The notes: generated from the letters alone by a model not told the origin. A stretch of 64,000 nucleotides of DNA from Heliocidaris tuberculata (GCA_025618425.1 CM046836.1:14510738-14574737), one strand, 5' to 3'; numbered from the stretch's first letter, positions 22,493 through 34,161 are shown. Made by a program: numbers and translations.

Positions 22493-23950
22493 AGGGGCGT
22501 CGATCCGTTTTTCGGATGGCGGGGGGGGGGGGGCAGGACAGCCAAACTATTTTTATTCGCACTCAAATCACTCATGACGATAATGATAGTGTTAATCAAT
22601 AATAATTACAACGATTAGTATCATTATTATTAGTAATATTAGTAATATAACAGCAAAAACAGTACAAACATTTCTTAAATTTGCGAGCGAGTAAGCCAGC
22701 CAAAAATATTCACTATTTTACTGTGGTAAAAATGTCTTTTCGCCATCGAAAAACAAAGAAACAAAAATGTATGATGTGAACATTATACAGGGGCGGCGGA
22801 ATGTTTCTGAAAGTGGGGGGGGGGGGGGGGGCTGATGCCTCTTTCCCGAATTATATTGCAAGCAAGCGAGCAAAAAATTTACACTTTATTATTATCATCG
22901 ACATGTGGTTTCTTGTAAAAAAAAAAAATGTACTATATCAGTAAGATACTATATATCTACTCAAAAAAGTGGGAAGGCTGCAGACCCCAGCCCCTGGTTC
23001 CGCGGCCCATGTTATAATACATGTTATTCTTTTATTATTCTTTAATCTTGCTGCAATATAGGGATATTCGGGATCTCATTGGTCTGAACTATTCCCTTTT
23101 CTAAATCTTGAGAGCGAGCGGAGCTAGCGACCAAACAATACACATTTTATATAAAAAGATGTACGATATTTTGCCATAAAAATGATATGTATATCATTAC
23201 GTTCATTGAAATCGATTCCGAATTTGGGGATATTCTGGCATCTCACTGCTCAATTAACGGTGTTTCCTGCCCAAACTATTACATTTATAAATTATGAAAG
23301 CGAGCAAAGCGAGCTAGCAAAAAAAAAAAAAAAAAAAATCCAACAACACCTTTTATATTGTGATGGAAATTGTATTTCGCCTGAAAAAAAAGAAAAGATT
23401 ATGTAAATTAATATGTTCGTTATCAACCCTGATCGCTACCAAATATAATGATAATATATAGGGATATTCGGGCACCTTACTGCTTCACTGCCCGAATAAG
23501 GGTGTTTGCCATCCGTAACTATTTCGTTTCTAATTCTAACGAGCGGGTGAGCAAGGAAAATTAGAAATACGATGTATTGCCTTTGAAATAGGATTTAGTT
23601 TATCAAAACACTCCAAATAATCATAACAAGTACAATAATTATGAGCACTTTCCCGCCCTCAGACATGTTAGAGAAGGATAGCTGAACACCTCGCTTCCAG
23701 AATACGAGGATGTTCAGGCACCACGCTGCTGGATTATGATGTTATTTGCTGCTCGAAACTTTACTTTTTTTCATCTTTCATTTCCCTGAGTTTTGCATCA
23801 TTTCATTGTGATTTTTTTACATCTCCTGATTTATTGGGGGGAGGGAGGGGGGAGAAAAACGATTTGTTTACCCCTCCAATATTTCCTTTGGAAGGGGGGC
23901 AACTGCCCCCCCCCCCTCCCCACCCGCCCTAGGATTGACGTCCATGTTGC
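22493..23950. repeat. GGCGTCGATCC-ended element with about 240 bp tandem units
   Basis: Left end GGGGCGTCGATCC and right end GGATTGACGTCC form an inverted pair. Inside are at least three or four degenerate units beginning GGGATATTCGGG(A/C), each followed by a TCACTGCT-like block and a GCGAGC-rich block (near 23115, 23290 and 23540), with G- or C-homopolymers at the edges. No coding potential was recognised. Confidence 0.5.
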
Positions 23951-23954
23951 CTAG

Positions 23955-24175
23955 CCGCTAATTACCCAACAGTTGGGCAATTTAATTTGCCCATCCAAAT
24001 AGGTTGGGTATGGAGTGTTGGGAAATTATTTCCTGGGCAATTATTGGTCAATGAGAATCAACACATGTTGGGTAATTTTGACTTATGCAAAGCAGGGAAG
24101 TGTATGCGCAAAGTTAGGTAATTCCATTAACCAACACAGTTTGGGCAATAAATGCCCAGAAGTTTAATGGACAGC
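23955..24175. repeat. Permuted TTGGGTAATT/AATTACCCAA word cluster
   Basis: About ten occurrences of TTGGG, GGGCAATT, AATTACCCAAC and TTGCCCA in both orientations within 220 bp, at irregular spacing. It is not a simple tandem repeat. The style matches the subterminal zones of the TIR elements elsewhere in the window. Confidence 0.6.
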
Positions 24176-25585
24176 ATACGACCCATAGTTGATTAAGAGC
24201 TGGTTAAAATTTTGACCAACCATTTTAAGAGTGCACCAAGGCCGCCAAGCTACCTCTACCAGCAATGACCATGATCTCCTCCCCCGGCCCCTGTAAGTTT
24301 TTTATTATATTATGTAACACCTAGTACATTGAACGCCTAATTATAGTGATGTACATTACAGAGGGACTCAGAGCAGAGAGAGACAGAGAGAGAAGGGGGA
24401 GAGAGTAAGCTCTGAGGAAAAATATTTCCACGTTTGGGACCAAATCGTGTAGATGCGTGCACAACATACTAGCATTGCACTTTCAGTTTCGGCCTTGTCC
24501 ACGCGCCTGCGCACTTCAGGATTGCCGCTCAGCTTATGAATAATTCATGAAATTTGCGTTTCCATGTGCTGGAAAAAAAAAATTAATAGCCCGGGGGTGT
24601 GTCTGGCCTGGGGAACCGGCTTTCGCGCGCTGCTTTCTTTTCACAGGTGAGTCAGCTCTATAATAGGTACGGTACAGGTCAGCTCACCCGGCCATGGCCC
24701 ACCATGCGCTGCACGTACTGTGTGCATGGCGCGTCATTGGGATTTGGCCGTGGATCATGGACGCGAAAAGCACAGCTGCTCTCAAAAAGAACTACCCAGT
24801 AAGAGATGAGGAAGATTTTGACAAAACACAGCTCCATGTATGTAGCAACTGATGGGTTGTACCAGCAAAATCGCAAATGTAGATATACTAGTACTAGCCA
24901 GCTAGTCGACTATAGTGCATGTGTGCCCGGATGCGTGCGCTATGAACTAGTACATAAACAAAATATAAACAACTCTCGTATGCATGTACGTATTTGTGTG
25001 CGCGTGCAATGCTAAACCTGAGCAGCCAGTCGATCTGCGATTCAATTCGTCGTTGAGGCCGAAGGAGAATACGAAGAAAATAGAAATGTAAATGCATGTA
25101 CACTCCACCCTCATGCACACAAATATTACATCTAAATATCTCTGCATCATGTATGTTCATGTAAAAGAAAGTCAACAATTTGCACACAAGAATATGATCT
25201 AAGTTTAGATAATTTGAGCCTCGCTTGCATAGTTTAACTAGTTTATGTAAATACCGCGCACGCTAGCTACATATCATATATACATACAGAGTGGAAAACA
25301 CGGCTTGCATGCGCTGCACGCGCCGCGCCGAACTCTAGTATAGTATCCGCAATATTTTCCTTGCTAATATTAAAGGCATACTCGGTAAAAATCTCGTATT
25401 TTACGAGAGTAATGCGCCTCTTACTGGCGGAGTGAATGCGCTTCCTGTAACACAGGTAACGCGGGGACTGCGTTAGACGTGAATCGGTGTTAGGCAAATA
25501 TTTAACACCTGTTCGCTCGCCGCTGCGTGCAACCGCGTTACGGTGTCTACTTTATTCCGATCAATACTGTATAGTCTCATGCTGT

Positions 25586-25722
25586 GTCCCAGAAATCATT
25601 GATGGAATACCAAATGATCTCGTACAAACATCTTTTGATATATCAAAAGATGTAAAGTACGCGATCTATCAAAAGATGTCTGTACGAGATCATTTGGTAT
25701 TCCATCAATAATTTCTGGTGAA
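25586..25722. repeat. 135 bp palindrome
   Basis: CCAGAAATCATTGATGGAAT and ACCAAATGATCTCGTACA are followed by ACATCTTTTGATAT and then the whole sequence inverted, ending ATTCCATCAATAATTTCTGG. The right half also occurs as part of the element at 41284-41785 (near 41365-41415). Confidence 0.85.
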
Positions 25723-26139
25723 TTTTACCGTAAATATATGTAATTAACGCTAGATCAGGGCAATATACTGCCCTATGCTAGGACCTTTCCCCCCTGATGG
25801 CTTCCCCCACAACAATCTCAAGGCATTTGCAAGGAGATAGCATGTATGTCAATGTGTGTCCATTTTGAACGCATGCATGGTGTACAGTGCACACTGAAGT
25901 TGTTGGGACTTTATATCCCTGACCCAGCACCTAAATTATTGTTTGCCTCTCATTTGTTAAAAATGCCACTTCAGCCTTTTAGGCTGTAAAATCTTCACGC
26001 GCTTTGTTCCTTTTGTTTCCAGATACATGTATTATTCGATTTCGGTTTTCTGTTCATTCTTGCGGTAGACGAAAAGCTTCAGTATGTCTCTCTTAAAGCC
26101 ATTTTCAAAATCTTCACACCATCTTTGTATTGCTAAAAA

Positions 26140-26700
26140 AAATGTAGTGTATACAGCCACACGTGTGTGGCTCTATCCACCGCCCGGCCGGAGGATACAG
26201 CCACACGTGTCTAAAATTCTCTGCGACACAGCAACACTTAAGACTCTGTGCAGCGCGCTGGCATAATCACATACTCATACAGTAAGTGCATAGCACGAGC
26301 AATGTGATTTTGCAACAGTACATGTTGCAAAACTTCACCATGAAGGTGTTATCTCTTGAAATTCACTGACATATATAAACAATATTTTTACTTCATTGTC
26401 ATTAGTTTAGATGATATGAAGTAAAATTAATGTTTGTATATTTTTCTATGTCAGTGAATTTCAAGAGATAAAACCTTCATGATGAAGTTTTGCAAGTACT
26501 GTTGCATAAATATACACATCACTCATGCTATGCTATGCACTTGCTACGCGTGCCGCACTGCTGCGCAGAATCTCAGACTCAGTGCAGTGTCGCAGAGAAT
26601 TTTAGATGCGTGTGGCTGTATCCTTCTGCCGGGTGGTAGAGACACAGGCATGTGGCTGTATGGTAGAGACACATGCATGTGGCTGTATACACTGCAAAAA
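26140..26700. repeat. 560 bp inverted repeat (fold-back core)
   Basis: The arms meet near 26405. Matching pairs include ATCTCTTGAAATTCACTGACATA against its complement, GTTGCAAAACTTCA, GTGCATAGCA, TAAAATTCTCTGCGACAC and TACAGCCACACGTGT. The outermost parts carry several direct and inverted ACAGCCACACG words. On the right (26700-26800) it joins TTGCTATTTATCAACAAAAA, the end of the TTAA element family at 41284-41785, so this palindrome seems to sit in a larger TTAA element. Confidence 0.75.
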
Positions 26701-27136
26701 GAAAAAAATGCTAAATTAGTATCTTGCTATTTATCAACAAAAATCCAAGAGATCTGACGAAAAGTTTTTAAAATTTGAGGGCGTACCAAACGCAAAACTA
26801 AACATTACCATGATTACCCTTAACTTATTTAACTATTTAGAGGTCTATAATCATGATAATATCTCTGAATTCAATTTATGACCCTGCTTTATTGAAAGAG
26901 TTTTCACAGAATCAGTCACGCAGTCACTCATACTCGCAATTCAGATTTCAGATAAGCAGGTGAGGCAGTCATCACACAACGACACGCAACGCCAACGGAG
27001 CTCTAGATCTAGTCCTACTACCGCCTACCGGCACTCCTCGCGAGGCAGAGAGATCAACACACTACGCCGCGCCGGGCTGATGCTGATATGCCGCACACAC
27101 AATTCACAAACAGGCAAAACGGGAATCTCAACTCAC

Positions 27137-27186
27137 CACTGCGCAGCCTGGGCTGCAGGAGAAAGTGTCCAAGGGTTGGTCGTCAT
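27137..27186 (-). CDS. LENG8: LENG8-like gene, coding exon 1 (start codon)
   Basis: Minus-strand ATG at 27186 opens MTTNPWTLSPAAQAAQ followed by TG and a consensus donor GTGAGT. The two left-over bases plus the first base of exon 2 make a Trp codon, giving AAQWSQQYGAG; human LENG8 has WSSQY at the corresponding place. Of all minus-strand candidates examined, this is the one with a start codon, a strong donor and the required two-base overhang. It was too short to appear as a conventional open reading frame. The position puts the gene start about 2.5 kb from the PRKAR1 start, divergently oriented. Confidence 0.8.
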
Positions 27187-29118
27187 CGATTGCTAGGAAA
27201 ATATTTATTTTACCCACTTAATGAGTTATAAGATTTTGCGAAGATTTTAGAAATATCTGAAGCAGAAAAAGGAAAAATTGGAATTTAAGCAACAAGTATC
27301 ACATTCCCCGTATCACTCGCAAGTTCTTTCTCGCTTGTTTTGCGATTGTGCATGTGCGTAATAATTCGTCCGGAAAAAATTACCCCACCTGAAATTCGGT
27401 CAAGGAATTTGAATTTCGCCACATTTCAAAACTAATCATCGATATTTACAACACAGGCACTGCATCACTTATCTCTACGTATTTTTTTTTTTTACGTAGA
27501 TTGATTGATTAATTGATTGATTTTATTTTATTTAAATTCCACATTTACAATGAAATTACAACAATATGTATGAATTACAAACACTGCAAAAACAAAGATT
27601 ACGTGGAAATAGGGGAAATGGAGGGATCTACTAAAAAGCTTAGCTTGTGTGATCATGTGATGTAGAAGCCCCTAATCGAATAATTATACAATAATATGTT
27701 GTTGTTTTTTTTAATGATTTTCGTTTAAATCAATCAAAGTAATTGATTGAGAGGTAGAAAATTACTAAACATATGTACATTATATACAGTTGAGCTAACA
27801 TTACTGAAATAAAAGAGATTTCGAGTGGAAATCAGTATGTTATATATACACGCGGTATAACTAATATGAAAAAGATAAATACAATATTATGGAATGAAAA
27901 GAAAAAATAAATGAACAAAAGCAGAGTGAATTATTTACATCAGTATAAGTCAGTCAAGTGTTTCTTCACAAGATATTTGAACCTACTTAATTTAGGGGTA
28001 AGTTTAAATTCTGTTCTAATGAGTAGGTACATGCCCACAAGTTAATTCTTTTAATGTCTTATAAAGAGTATTTCGATGACGAAATAACATGTTCACATTG
28101 ACATCACAGCGGAGTCCATGCACCAAGTTCTTGCTCGCTCGCTCAAAAAATTGGTGGGGGGGGGGGGTGACACCCTTCGATGGTCACTTTTCAGTGTTGG
28201 GTTTTAAAATAGGAATTTTAATGCATTTTAGAATTTAAAAATTCTCCCAAAAGTCGGAGGGATAAAATTGCATGTTGTGATGTTCCCCTGTCCTCCGCCA
28301 TTTGACGCCCTTCAAATTTCATAATTTCTTCCCTACCTCACAGGTCATAAAGGGAAAAATTGTTGCATTTCCAATAATTGTTCAGTTGCTTGTTTGTCAG
28401 AGAATTTTCAGATTGCACCCCCCCCCCCCCCATTTATTTTGCAGAATGCAATAATCTAAACTTATATATGGGGATACTTTTATCATGCACAAGGATCTCC
28501 AATTTAGGGGCTCTTTCTTTGGACTTACCAAAAGTCCGCGGTATAGGGGTTGGGGAAACGCCTCCTTAAATTCAAGGATAATCCTAATTACTTAAAAATA
28601 GGGTTCCTTTTATACTGAGCCCTTTTGAAGGTGTTTTGAAAGGGGAATTTTACAATATCTACAGTTTTGCACACCCAGGGTCGTTTTGCAAAATAGCGGC
28701 CCAATTTGCAGTGTTTAGAACTTTGAACTTTTTTGAAAGAAAACACCTTTTGGACCTAGGGGGGCATAAAGGCTTAACATAAACAATATAACGTATGTAC
28801 AAAAGAACATATTGAAATGTCAATAATCATGAACATGCTTAGCAACGAGTGAAATTACAGTACATCTGGGCAAGGATCGCAAGTACATGTACATGCTATC
28901 AAATACTGTAGTTAAGATATACTTTTTAATATCTTTGGTCCCCCAAAAGGGGGAATATTGGATTTGAACATAGGTAATAACACCTGTGTACTAGAAACAG
29001 TTTAGCATAATTAAGTTAAAGATATCGACAGTCGACAGTCGCTTCGATTTTCAGTCGATTTCGAATTGCCGATTGGCCGAAAAAAAAGTTGGACGAGTTC
29101 CCCTAATATAATCATTTA

Positions 29119-29126
29119 TGACGTCA
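29119..29126. promoter_or_regulatory. Perfect CRE palindrome
   Basis: TGACGTCA, 547 bp upstream of the PRKAR1 ATG. This is the full consensus binding site for CREB/ATF factors, which PKA activates. A functional role is inferred from position only. Confidence 0.5.
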
Positions 29127-29366
29127 CAGATTTTGCAATAGCCTTTTCACGAAGAAATATAATATATAAAATTTAATATCTATGGCACTTTTTTTCTTCT
29201 TTAAAAAAATTTCATTTCATAGCGAGCGGTATCACTTAAATGATTTTTAGACATCCAAATAATTTGTACACTTTGTTTATAAGTAAAACATAAAAGGATA
29301 AGAATCGTTTTAATTGCCAGATAGTAAATATTTTATTATCAGTTTAGTTTTGAGCAAAGAATTATA

Positions 29367-29374
29367 TGACGTCA
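29367..29374. promoter_or_regulatory. Second perfect CRE palindrome
   Basis: TGACGTCA, 299 bp upstream of the PRKAR1 ATG and 248 bp from the first CRE. If the 29573 acceptor is used, this site would lie in a 5' intron instead of the promoter. Confidence 0.5.
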
Positions 29375-29672
29375 CGAAAAAAGCTGAAGATAACAAGAGA
29401 TTTTTAGGTTGTCTCAAATCTGATGTTGTCAATGCGTTATGTAGTTTTTTGCGCTTTGAGAAATTATAGCTTACTTCAGTCCGAATAATATCGACTGAAG
29501 AAACTATAAGCCGTTTTGTGTATAGAATATATGGCTGCCCTGTAAAACTGCGTCAATCTCTCTCTCTGCGCAGATAGGCATTTCGAAAAACTTGGTGAAA
29601 ACGCTTGTTGTCAGGCCAAGTAAGGATACTTAAACGTTTCCTTTCGAGCAGCTCACAATCCAGGAGGAAGAA

Positions 29673-29837
29673 ATGGCATCGCATATGGAAGATGAGCAGA
29701 GTTTGAAGGAGTGCGAGGCGTACGTTCAGAAGCACAACATCCAGCAATTGCTGAAAGATTCAATCGTGCAGCTCTGCATCCATCGCCCTGAGGAGCCGGT
29801 CACCTTTTTGTGGGAGTACTTTGGGAAACTGAACACG
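29673..29837 (+). CDS. PRKAR1A: PRKAR1 exon 1: dimerization/docking domain
   Basis: Start codon in a good context (GAAGAAATGG), 55 codons, then donor GTAAAT. The peptide begins [20 protein letters not shown] and continues [15 protein letters not shown]. This is the N-terminal dimerization/docking domain of type I regulatory subunits of cAMP-dependent protein kinase, which pairs two R subunits and binds A-kinase anchoring proteins. Cys14 and Cys35 keep the 21-residue spacing of the RI-alpha interchain disulphide pair, which marks this as RI and not RII. The exon ends WEYFGKLNT on a full codon and joins the exon at 56885 in phase. The N-terminal tail before the domain is a few residues shorter than in human RI-alpha. 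Invertebrates usually have one RI gene, so the vertebrate alpha/beta distinction should not be read into the symbol. Confidence 0.95.
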
Positions 29838-30204
29838 GTAAATTTATATAGAAAGAGTAATAGAAGACCAATTGTAAGGTGAAGGGTAGGTTATTATAGT
29901 GACATTGATATGAGGTGTGATGATATGAATGATGAATCAGATGAGATTCAAGGATATGTGAATTGTGATGATGTCTGCTGATGTCGATGAACTGATTCTA
30001 GTGATTGATGTTGATTAACAAAGTCAGAGGTCACTAACAGTCGTATGGCTAGAGTGCCCAAGTCTGCGCACACGCGTAACTGCGCGATTCTAATAAAAGA
30101 AAAGCAACGAATACAAACTTTTCATCTTTATCATAGCTATAGTATAGTCTAGATAAATCTAGGTATTCATGCAAAAAACAAGTCAGAATATTGAAAAAAA
30201 AGGT

Positions 30205-30670
30205 CTTATGGTCAGGGGTCCTAAAGCTACGCAGGTCCTAAAGCTACGCACCCCGCAAATACGTGCAATGCGACGCGTTCAATGCGCCAAACTTTTGGTG
30301 TGACTGAGCAACGAAATTATAATTTACGTTCGCCAAAAAGAATGAGTAATTTTCCTTTATGTTTGGTGATATTATCACTATTTGCAAATCGGGATGAAAT
30401 TCACGTCAGTCAGCTTAAAAATCAAGATTTGCATTCATTTATTACGTGTGCGTAGCTTTAGGACCCTTCCATTTTTCAACCAAATTCGACATGGGTATCG
30501 ACATCGACTTGAAAATTAATGTTATTGATATTTTTCCGTCATAATTTTCTCAGGAATTTAATTTAAGAATATGAAGAACCAAGATATATAAAAGAATTTC
30601 GCATAAATTATTGAAAAGGTGACTTTTTAGCCACTGGAAACAAAGTGCGTAGCTTTAGGTCCCCCCATCA
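30205..30670. repeat. GTCCTAAAGCTACGCA repeat with inverted copies
   Basis: Two direct copies of GTCCTAAAGCTACGCA at 30217-30250 are followed by inverted copies at 30450 (GTGCGTAGCTTTAGGACCC) and 30646 (GTGCGTAGCTTTAGGTCCC). It looks like an inverted-repeat-ended element with a duplicated or nested end. A second end-word pair, GTGCCCAAGTCTGCGCAC (30054) against GTGCGCAGACATGGGCAC (32375) and GTGCGCAGACATAGGGC (32583), encloses it. Confidence 0.5.
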
Positions 30671-31340
30671 TACATGTATGGTGGTGTGACCATATTTCGC
30701 GCATGTCCTAAGTTCGCGCACAGGGTAATATCTCAAAAACTAGAAAGAATTTCGAAAATCTGATAGCACCAATCGATAGAGGAACCTAAAATTACTTAGG
30801 GACAAAATTTTCTTTCAAATTGGGTGAGAAGTTTTGAAGATATTGACGAAAAATCTGCAAAATTTGCTACTTTTTTGCGTCGTTTTCCGAAAATATGAAG
30901 TACCGACAAGGGTCTAGAAATCGTCATTTTGAGAGAAGATGTCATCAAACTTGTAAGTAAAGCATGATACCAAATGATTGTATGATAAAATTGCCTTGCA
31001 AATGATGTAAATAGCTTACCTTTGATGGATTGTTATGTTGGATTAAGTAGATGCAAACTCGCATGCGTGAAATAAGGTCTCGCTGTTTTCATGACCCATT
31101 TTCAGTTCCATGCGCGTAGCGATCCGACATCGAATTTTGAAATCGGGATATCTCCGAAATTCTTAGTCGATCAGCTTCCTTCTTGGACACATTTGCAGAC
31201 TAATATTTAGCTTTCCTTTTGGTATGAATAGTTTTGAATAAATTACTGTAGAATATGAGAAATTACAGATGGAATTTCACATTCCTAGAAATTTTTAAAA
31301 TGTGCGCGAAATATGGTCACCCCATCATACATGTATTTCA
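30665..31340. mobile_element. Palindrome-ended dispersed element
   Basis: The left end reads ATACATGTATGGTGGTGTGA then CCATATTTCGCGCA; the right end is the inverted form, TGCGCGAAATATGGTCACCC then ATACATGTAT. The interior matches 7160-7860. No open frame of note. Confidence 0.6.
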
Positions 31341-31737
31341 GACATTTTATTCACAAGCCTCAAAATGTTGTCTTTCACGTCAAAACTTCCGAACTGCGTG
31401 TAAACTATGGTGGTGGATCCAGTGTCCGAACACTTTTCAGAAAATCAATGACAGCAAATAAAATATCAAACAAATATCTGTCAAAACTTAGATAATGAAT
31501 GCTCCAAGTCCTACAGAAAAAGAAGTTGATGGAATTTTAAAAAGACAACGTAGATTTAATACGATATTCCCTTACGAGTGAATTCCTTCCCAACGACGCG
31601 GCGTTTTGGTCCTTTGAAAAAGGTACTGTATTTCCGAATGTGTGAAACCTATGGGAAAAAGACACAACCTTTGTTTCAATAGTGTGATTTTCATACGCAT
31701 ATTCCCACGCGTATGAAAACCCATTTTAGGTGCTTAA

Positions 31738-32316
31738 AGGGGCAGTCTAATGAGAACTCATGGGGAAATGAAATCGTGCGGAATTTGCAAAAGGCTCGTT
31801 TACTTGTACACATAGCACGCCCGTTGTGCGAGGCCGTCGGACTAAGGTCATAAATGATCGGACGGCACGAAGTTGACCGAACTGGAGCTCGGCGAATACT
31901 TCGGGTTTAACCAGTCCCGGGCTCTTAGTCTTGTAACTGGTTGTAACCTCGTTCCCCCAAACAAGTTTAGTGTAATGCTGAAATATTTCCAAATACAAAA
32001 CACGGTTAACTTCTGGTTGATTAGTCTAGCCATCGCTTCTGCACTGCCCTGCCGCGACTCGTTGTCGCCACGATTACGTAACTAATCCCAGGCTCTACCA
32101 GAGAGCTGGCTCTGTAATTACTTTTCCATATGTTTGATTACTTTCCCACCGCGCGAAATTTAAAACACAAGCCAGTCTTATCTCAGAGGTGGTCCAATAT
32201 GAATCACATGTTTTAGCACGTGCGATGGAAGTCCTTGTATCGAAGTGACACGAAGCTCCGAGTATATTTTCCTCTCTCATCGGAAATCGCCCATGCAGGC
32301 CTACCAAAGTATCCCT
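31738..32316. mobile_element. Candidate TTAA-target element
   Basis: Flanked by TTAA (31734-31737 and 32317-32320). The left end AGGGGCAGTCT and right end complement AGGGATACTTT share only their first four bases and are otherwise weak. Length 579 bp, comparable to the other TTAA elements. Tentative. Confidence 0.35.
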
Positions 32317-34128
32317 TTAACTGTACACGTTTGGTATACAATCTGTTCGGAAATACAATCCTTGACTATAAATGAGTGCGCAGACATGGGCACCGTTGTT
32401 TTTTTCAATGTTGAAATGACATGGCAGCCGTTTCTTGTGAAATTGGCATTGTTATTGCTCTAATTTTGATGAGATTTTTTTGCAAACTTACTCTTTAGAA
32501 TATCAGGAATAATATAATATTAAGCTTTAGACTAGAGGAATATTAAAGAAATTCCTGTTCATTTTCAGGTCAAAACCTTAGGTGCGCAGACATAGGGCTC
32601 CCCATTATAAAATGTGTACTCTCTGAGAACATGTCATGGAGAAAGAAACTGGTGAATGCAATGGTGACTGGCGTCTGGAAAATAATGATGTGTAGGATTA
32701 AAAGAAAAAAATACAAGTTATGGCGACATCGACTTACTGTTCATGTACATGTACATGTATGTGACTTTGCAGATATTCACGTAGGGCACATTCATTTTTC
32801 AGTTAATTATGGCCTTTTCGGTATGAAATTTAGCCATCACACTTCATTTTCATTTTGGAAGTCCAGAACTGGAAAGAGATTTTAAAAGGTTTGCTGAATT
32901 AAGTCACCCAGTAATGGTACCAAAAATTTACACAGTGTACAAAAAAGTGCAGTATCCACCAAAAGAGAGTACACCCCTTATAAAACGTTATGAAATTCTA
33001 GTGTAACGACAAACAGAAATATACTAAAATCACAAGCCTTACAGCAATGGTATTATGGTAGAGTAGACAGTTTGTGACATGTCTACTGGTACAAAATATT
33101 TATTTCATTACAAAAGTGTAGCATACTAAATTACTAAGGATATTGTTCAAATTGGTGGAAACAAAAGTGAATACATATGTACACCCCTGTAGTAATCACA
33201 TTGGAATAAATGTCAAATTTAAATGAATGTCAACATTTTTTAATTTTGTCGTTGTTTTAAGCACTATATCACTTGTAATCAGAGTATGATTGGACAATAT
33301 TACTTTTGTCTGTGATCGCATGCTGTTCAACTTTTCTACTGCAACTTTTCAGAGAGGACATCTTTTTGTTCCTCCAGTTTGTGTGTTGTAGAATGCCCCA
33401 GAGGAGCTTTAGTGGTTTAGCTATATAGCTCCAACATATCCACCTTCTTCAGAAAGGCATTATCTACTTACATGTAGAATGGAACTAGGGGTTACTCTCG
33501 TTCTGAAAGGATAATAACATCTTTCCCTCCAGGATGACATATTCCACTGTAAAACCTGGCAATCTACATACAAAAGCTGGGGGGGGGGGGGTACTCATTT
33601 ATGTTGCTTCCATTTTCAACATTTCAACAATCCTGGGTATGCTACGTACACTGTTGTTAACGTAATAAATATTGTTGAATGTTGTATATCACAGAATGTT
33701 TACTCCCTCATTGCTGTACATGTAAGGCTTGTTCTTTGAGAAGTTTGAGTACATTTTTATAAGCAGTTACATGTACATACACACTAGAATTTTGTATTTT
33801 TGTTGTTGTTGTTGTTGTAAGGGATGTACTTAGTTTTGTTGGATAATGTACATGTACATGTATGTATCAGGGGATTGTGGCCCTTTTGTCACATAAAAAA
33901 ACTCCTACGAAATCTGTTACAAGCCTGAGTAGGTATTTATCCATCTGTGACATTTAATATTTTATGGATTATAATTTTAGTAGATGACCATGGCAATCAA
34001 ATTCTATAGATTTCAACTCCTTCAGTGTTGCCCTTCACAATGAAACATAAAATAGCTTTTTGCAATTAAATACATGTACTTATTTTCTACAGGCCTTCAA
34101 ACTTTCAAAATTTGTTGAATGTCTGCTC

Positions 34129-34132
<4 letters not shown>

Positions 34133-34161
<29 letters not shown>
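34133..34161. repeat. Poly-G run of 29
   Basis: Uninterrupted G homopolymer followed by CTCAGGGGC. Such runs are prone to sequencing error and to quadruplex formation. Confidence 0.95.

Larger units (their letters stand above)
7105..27136 (-). other. LENG8-like intron 1 (20 kb, transposon-rich)
   Basis: Very long first intron bounded by a GTGAGT donor at 27136 and a CTGTAG acceptor at 7105. Nearly all of it can be assigned to repeats listed separately. Stretches I could not assign are 20100-21030 (AT-rich, one TA microsatellite), 21905-22490, and 24180-25350. They contain no convincing exon on either strand. Confidence 0.8.
27187..29672. promoter_or_regulatory. Divergent intergenic region between LENG8-like and PRKAR1
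   Basis: 2.5 kb between the two start codons, presumably holding both promoters. A 12-base T spacer with inverted TCTACGTA arms lies at 27474-27503 next to a TGATTGATT repeat. The stretch 27500-28100 is AT-rich and may be an old repeat. C- and G-runs lie at 28154 and 28418. Close to PRKAR1 there are two CREs and a CTCTCTCTCTGCGCAG tract (29558-29573), which could be the 3' splice site of a non-coding 5' exon. No TATA box was assigned with confidence. Confidence 0.5.
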
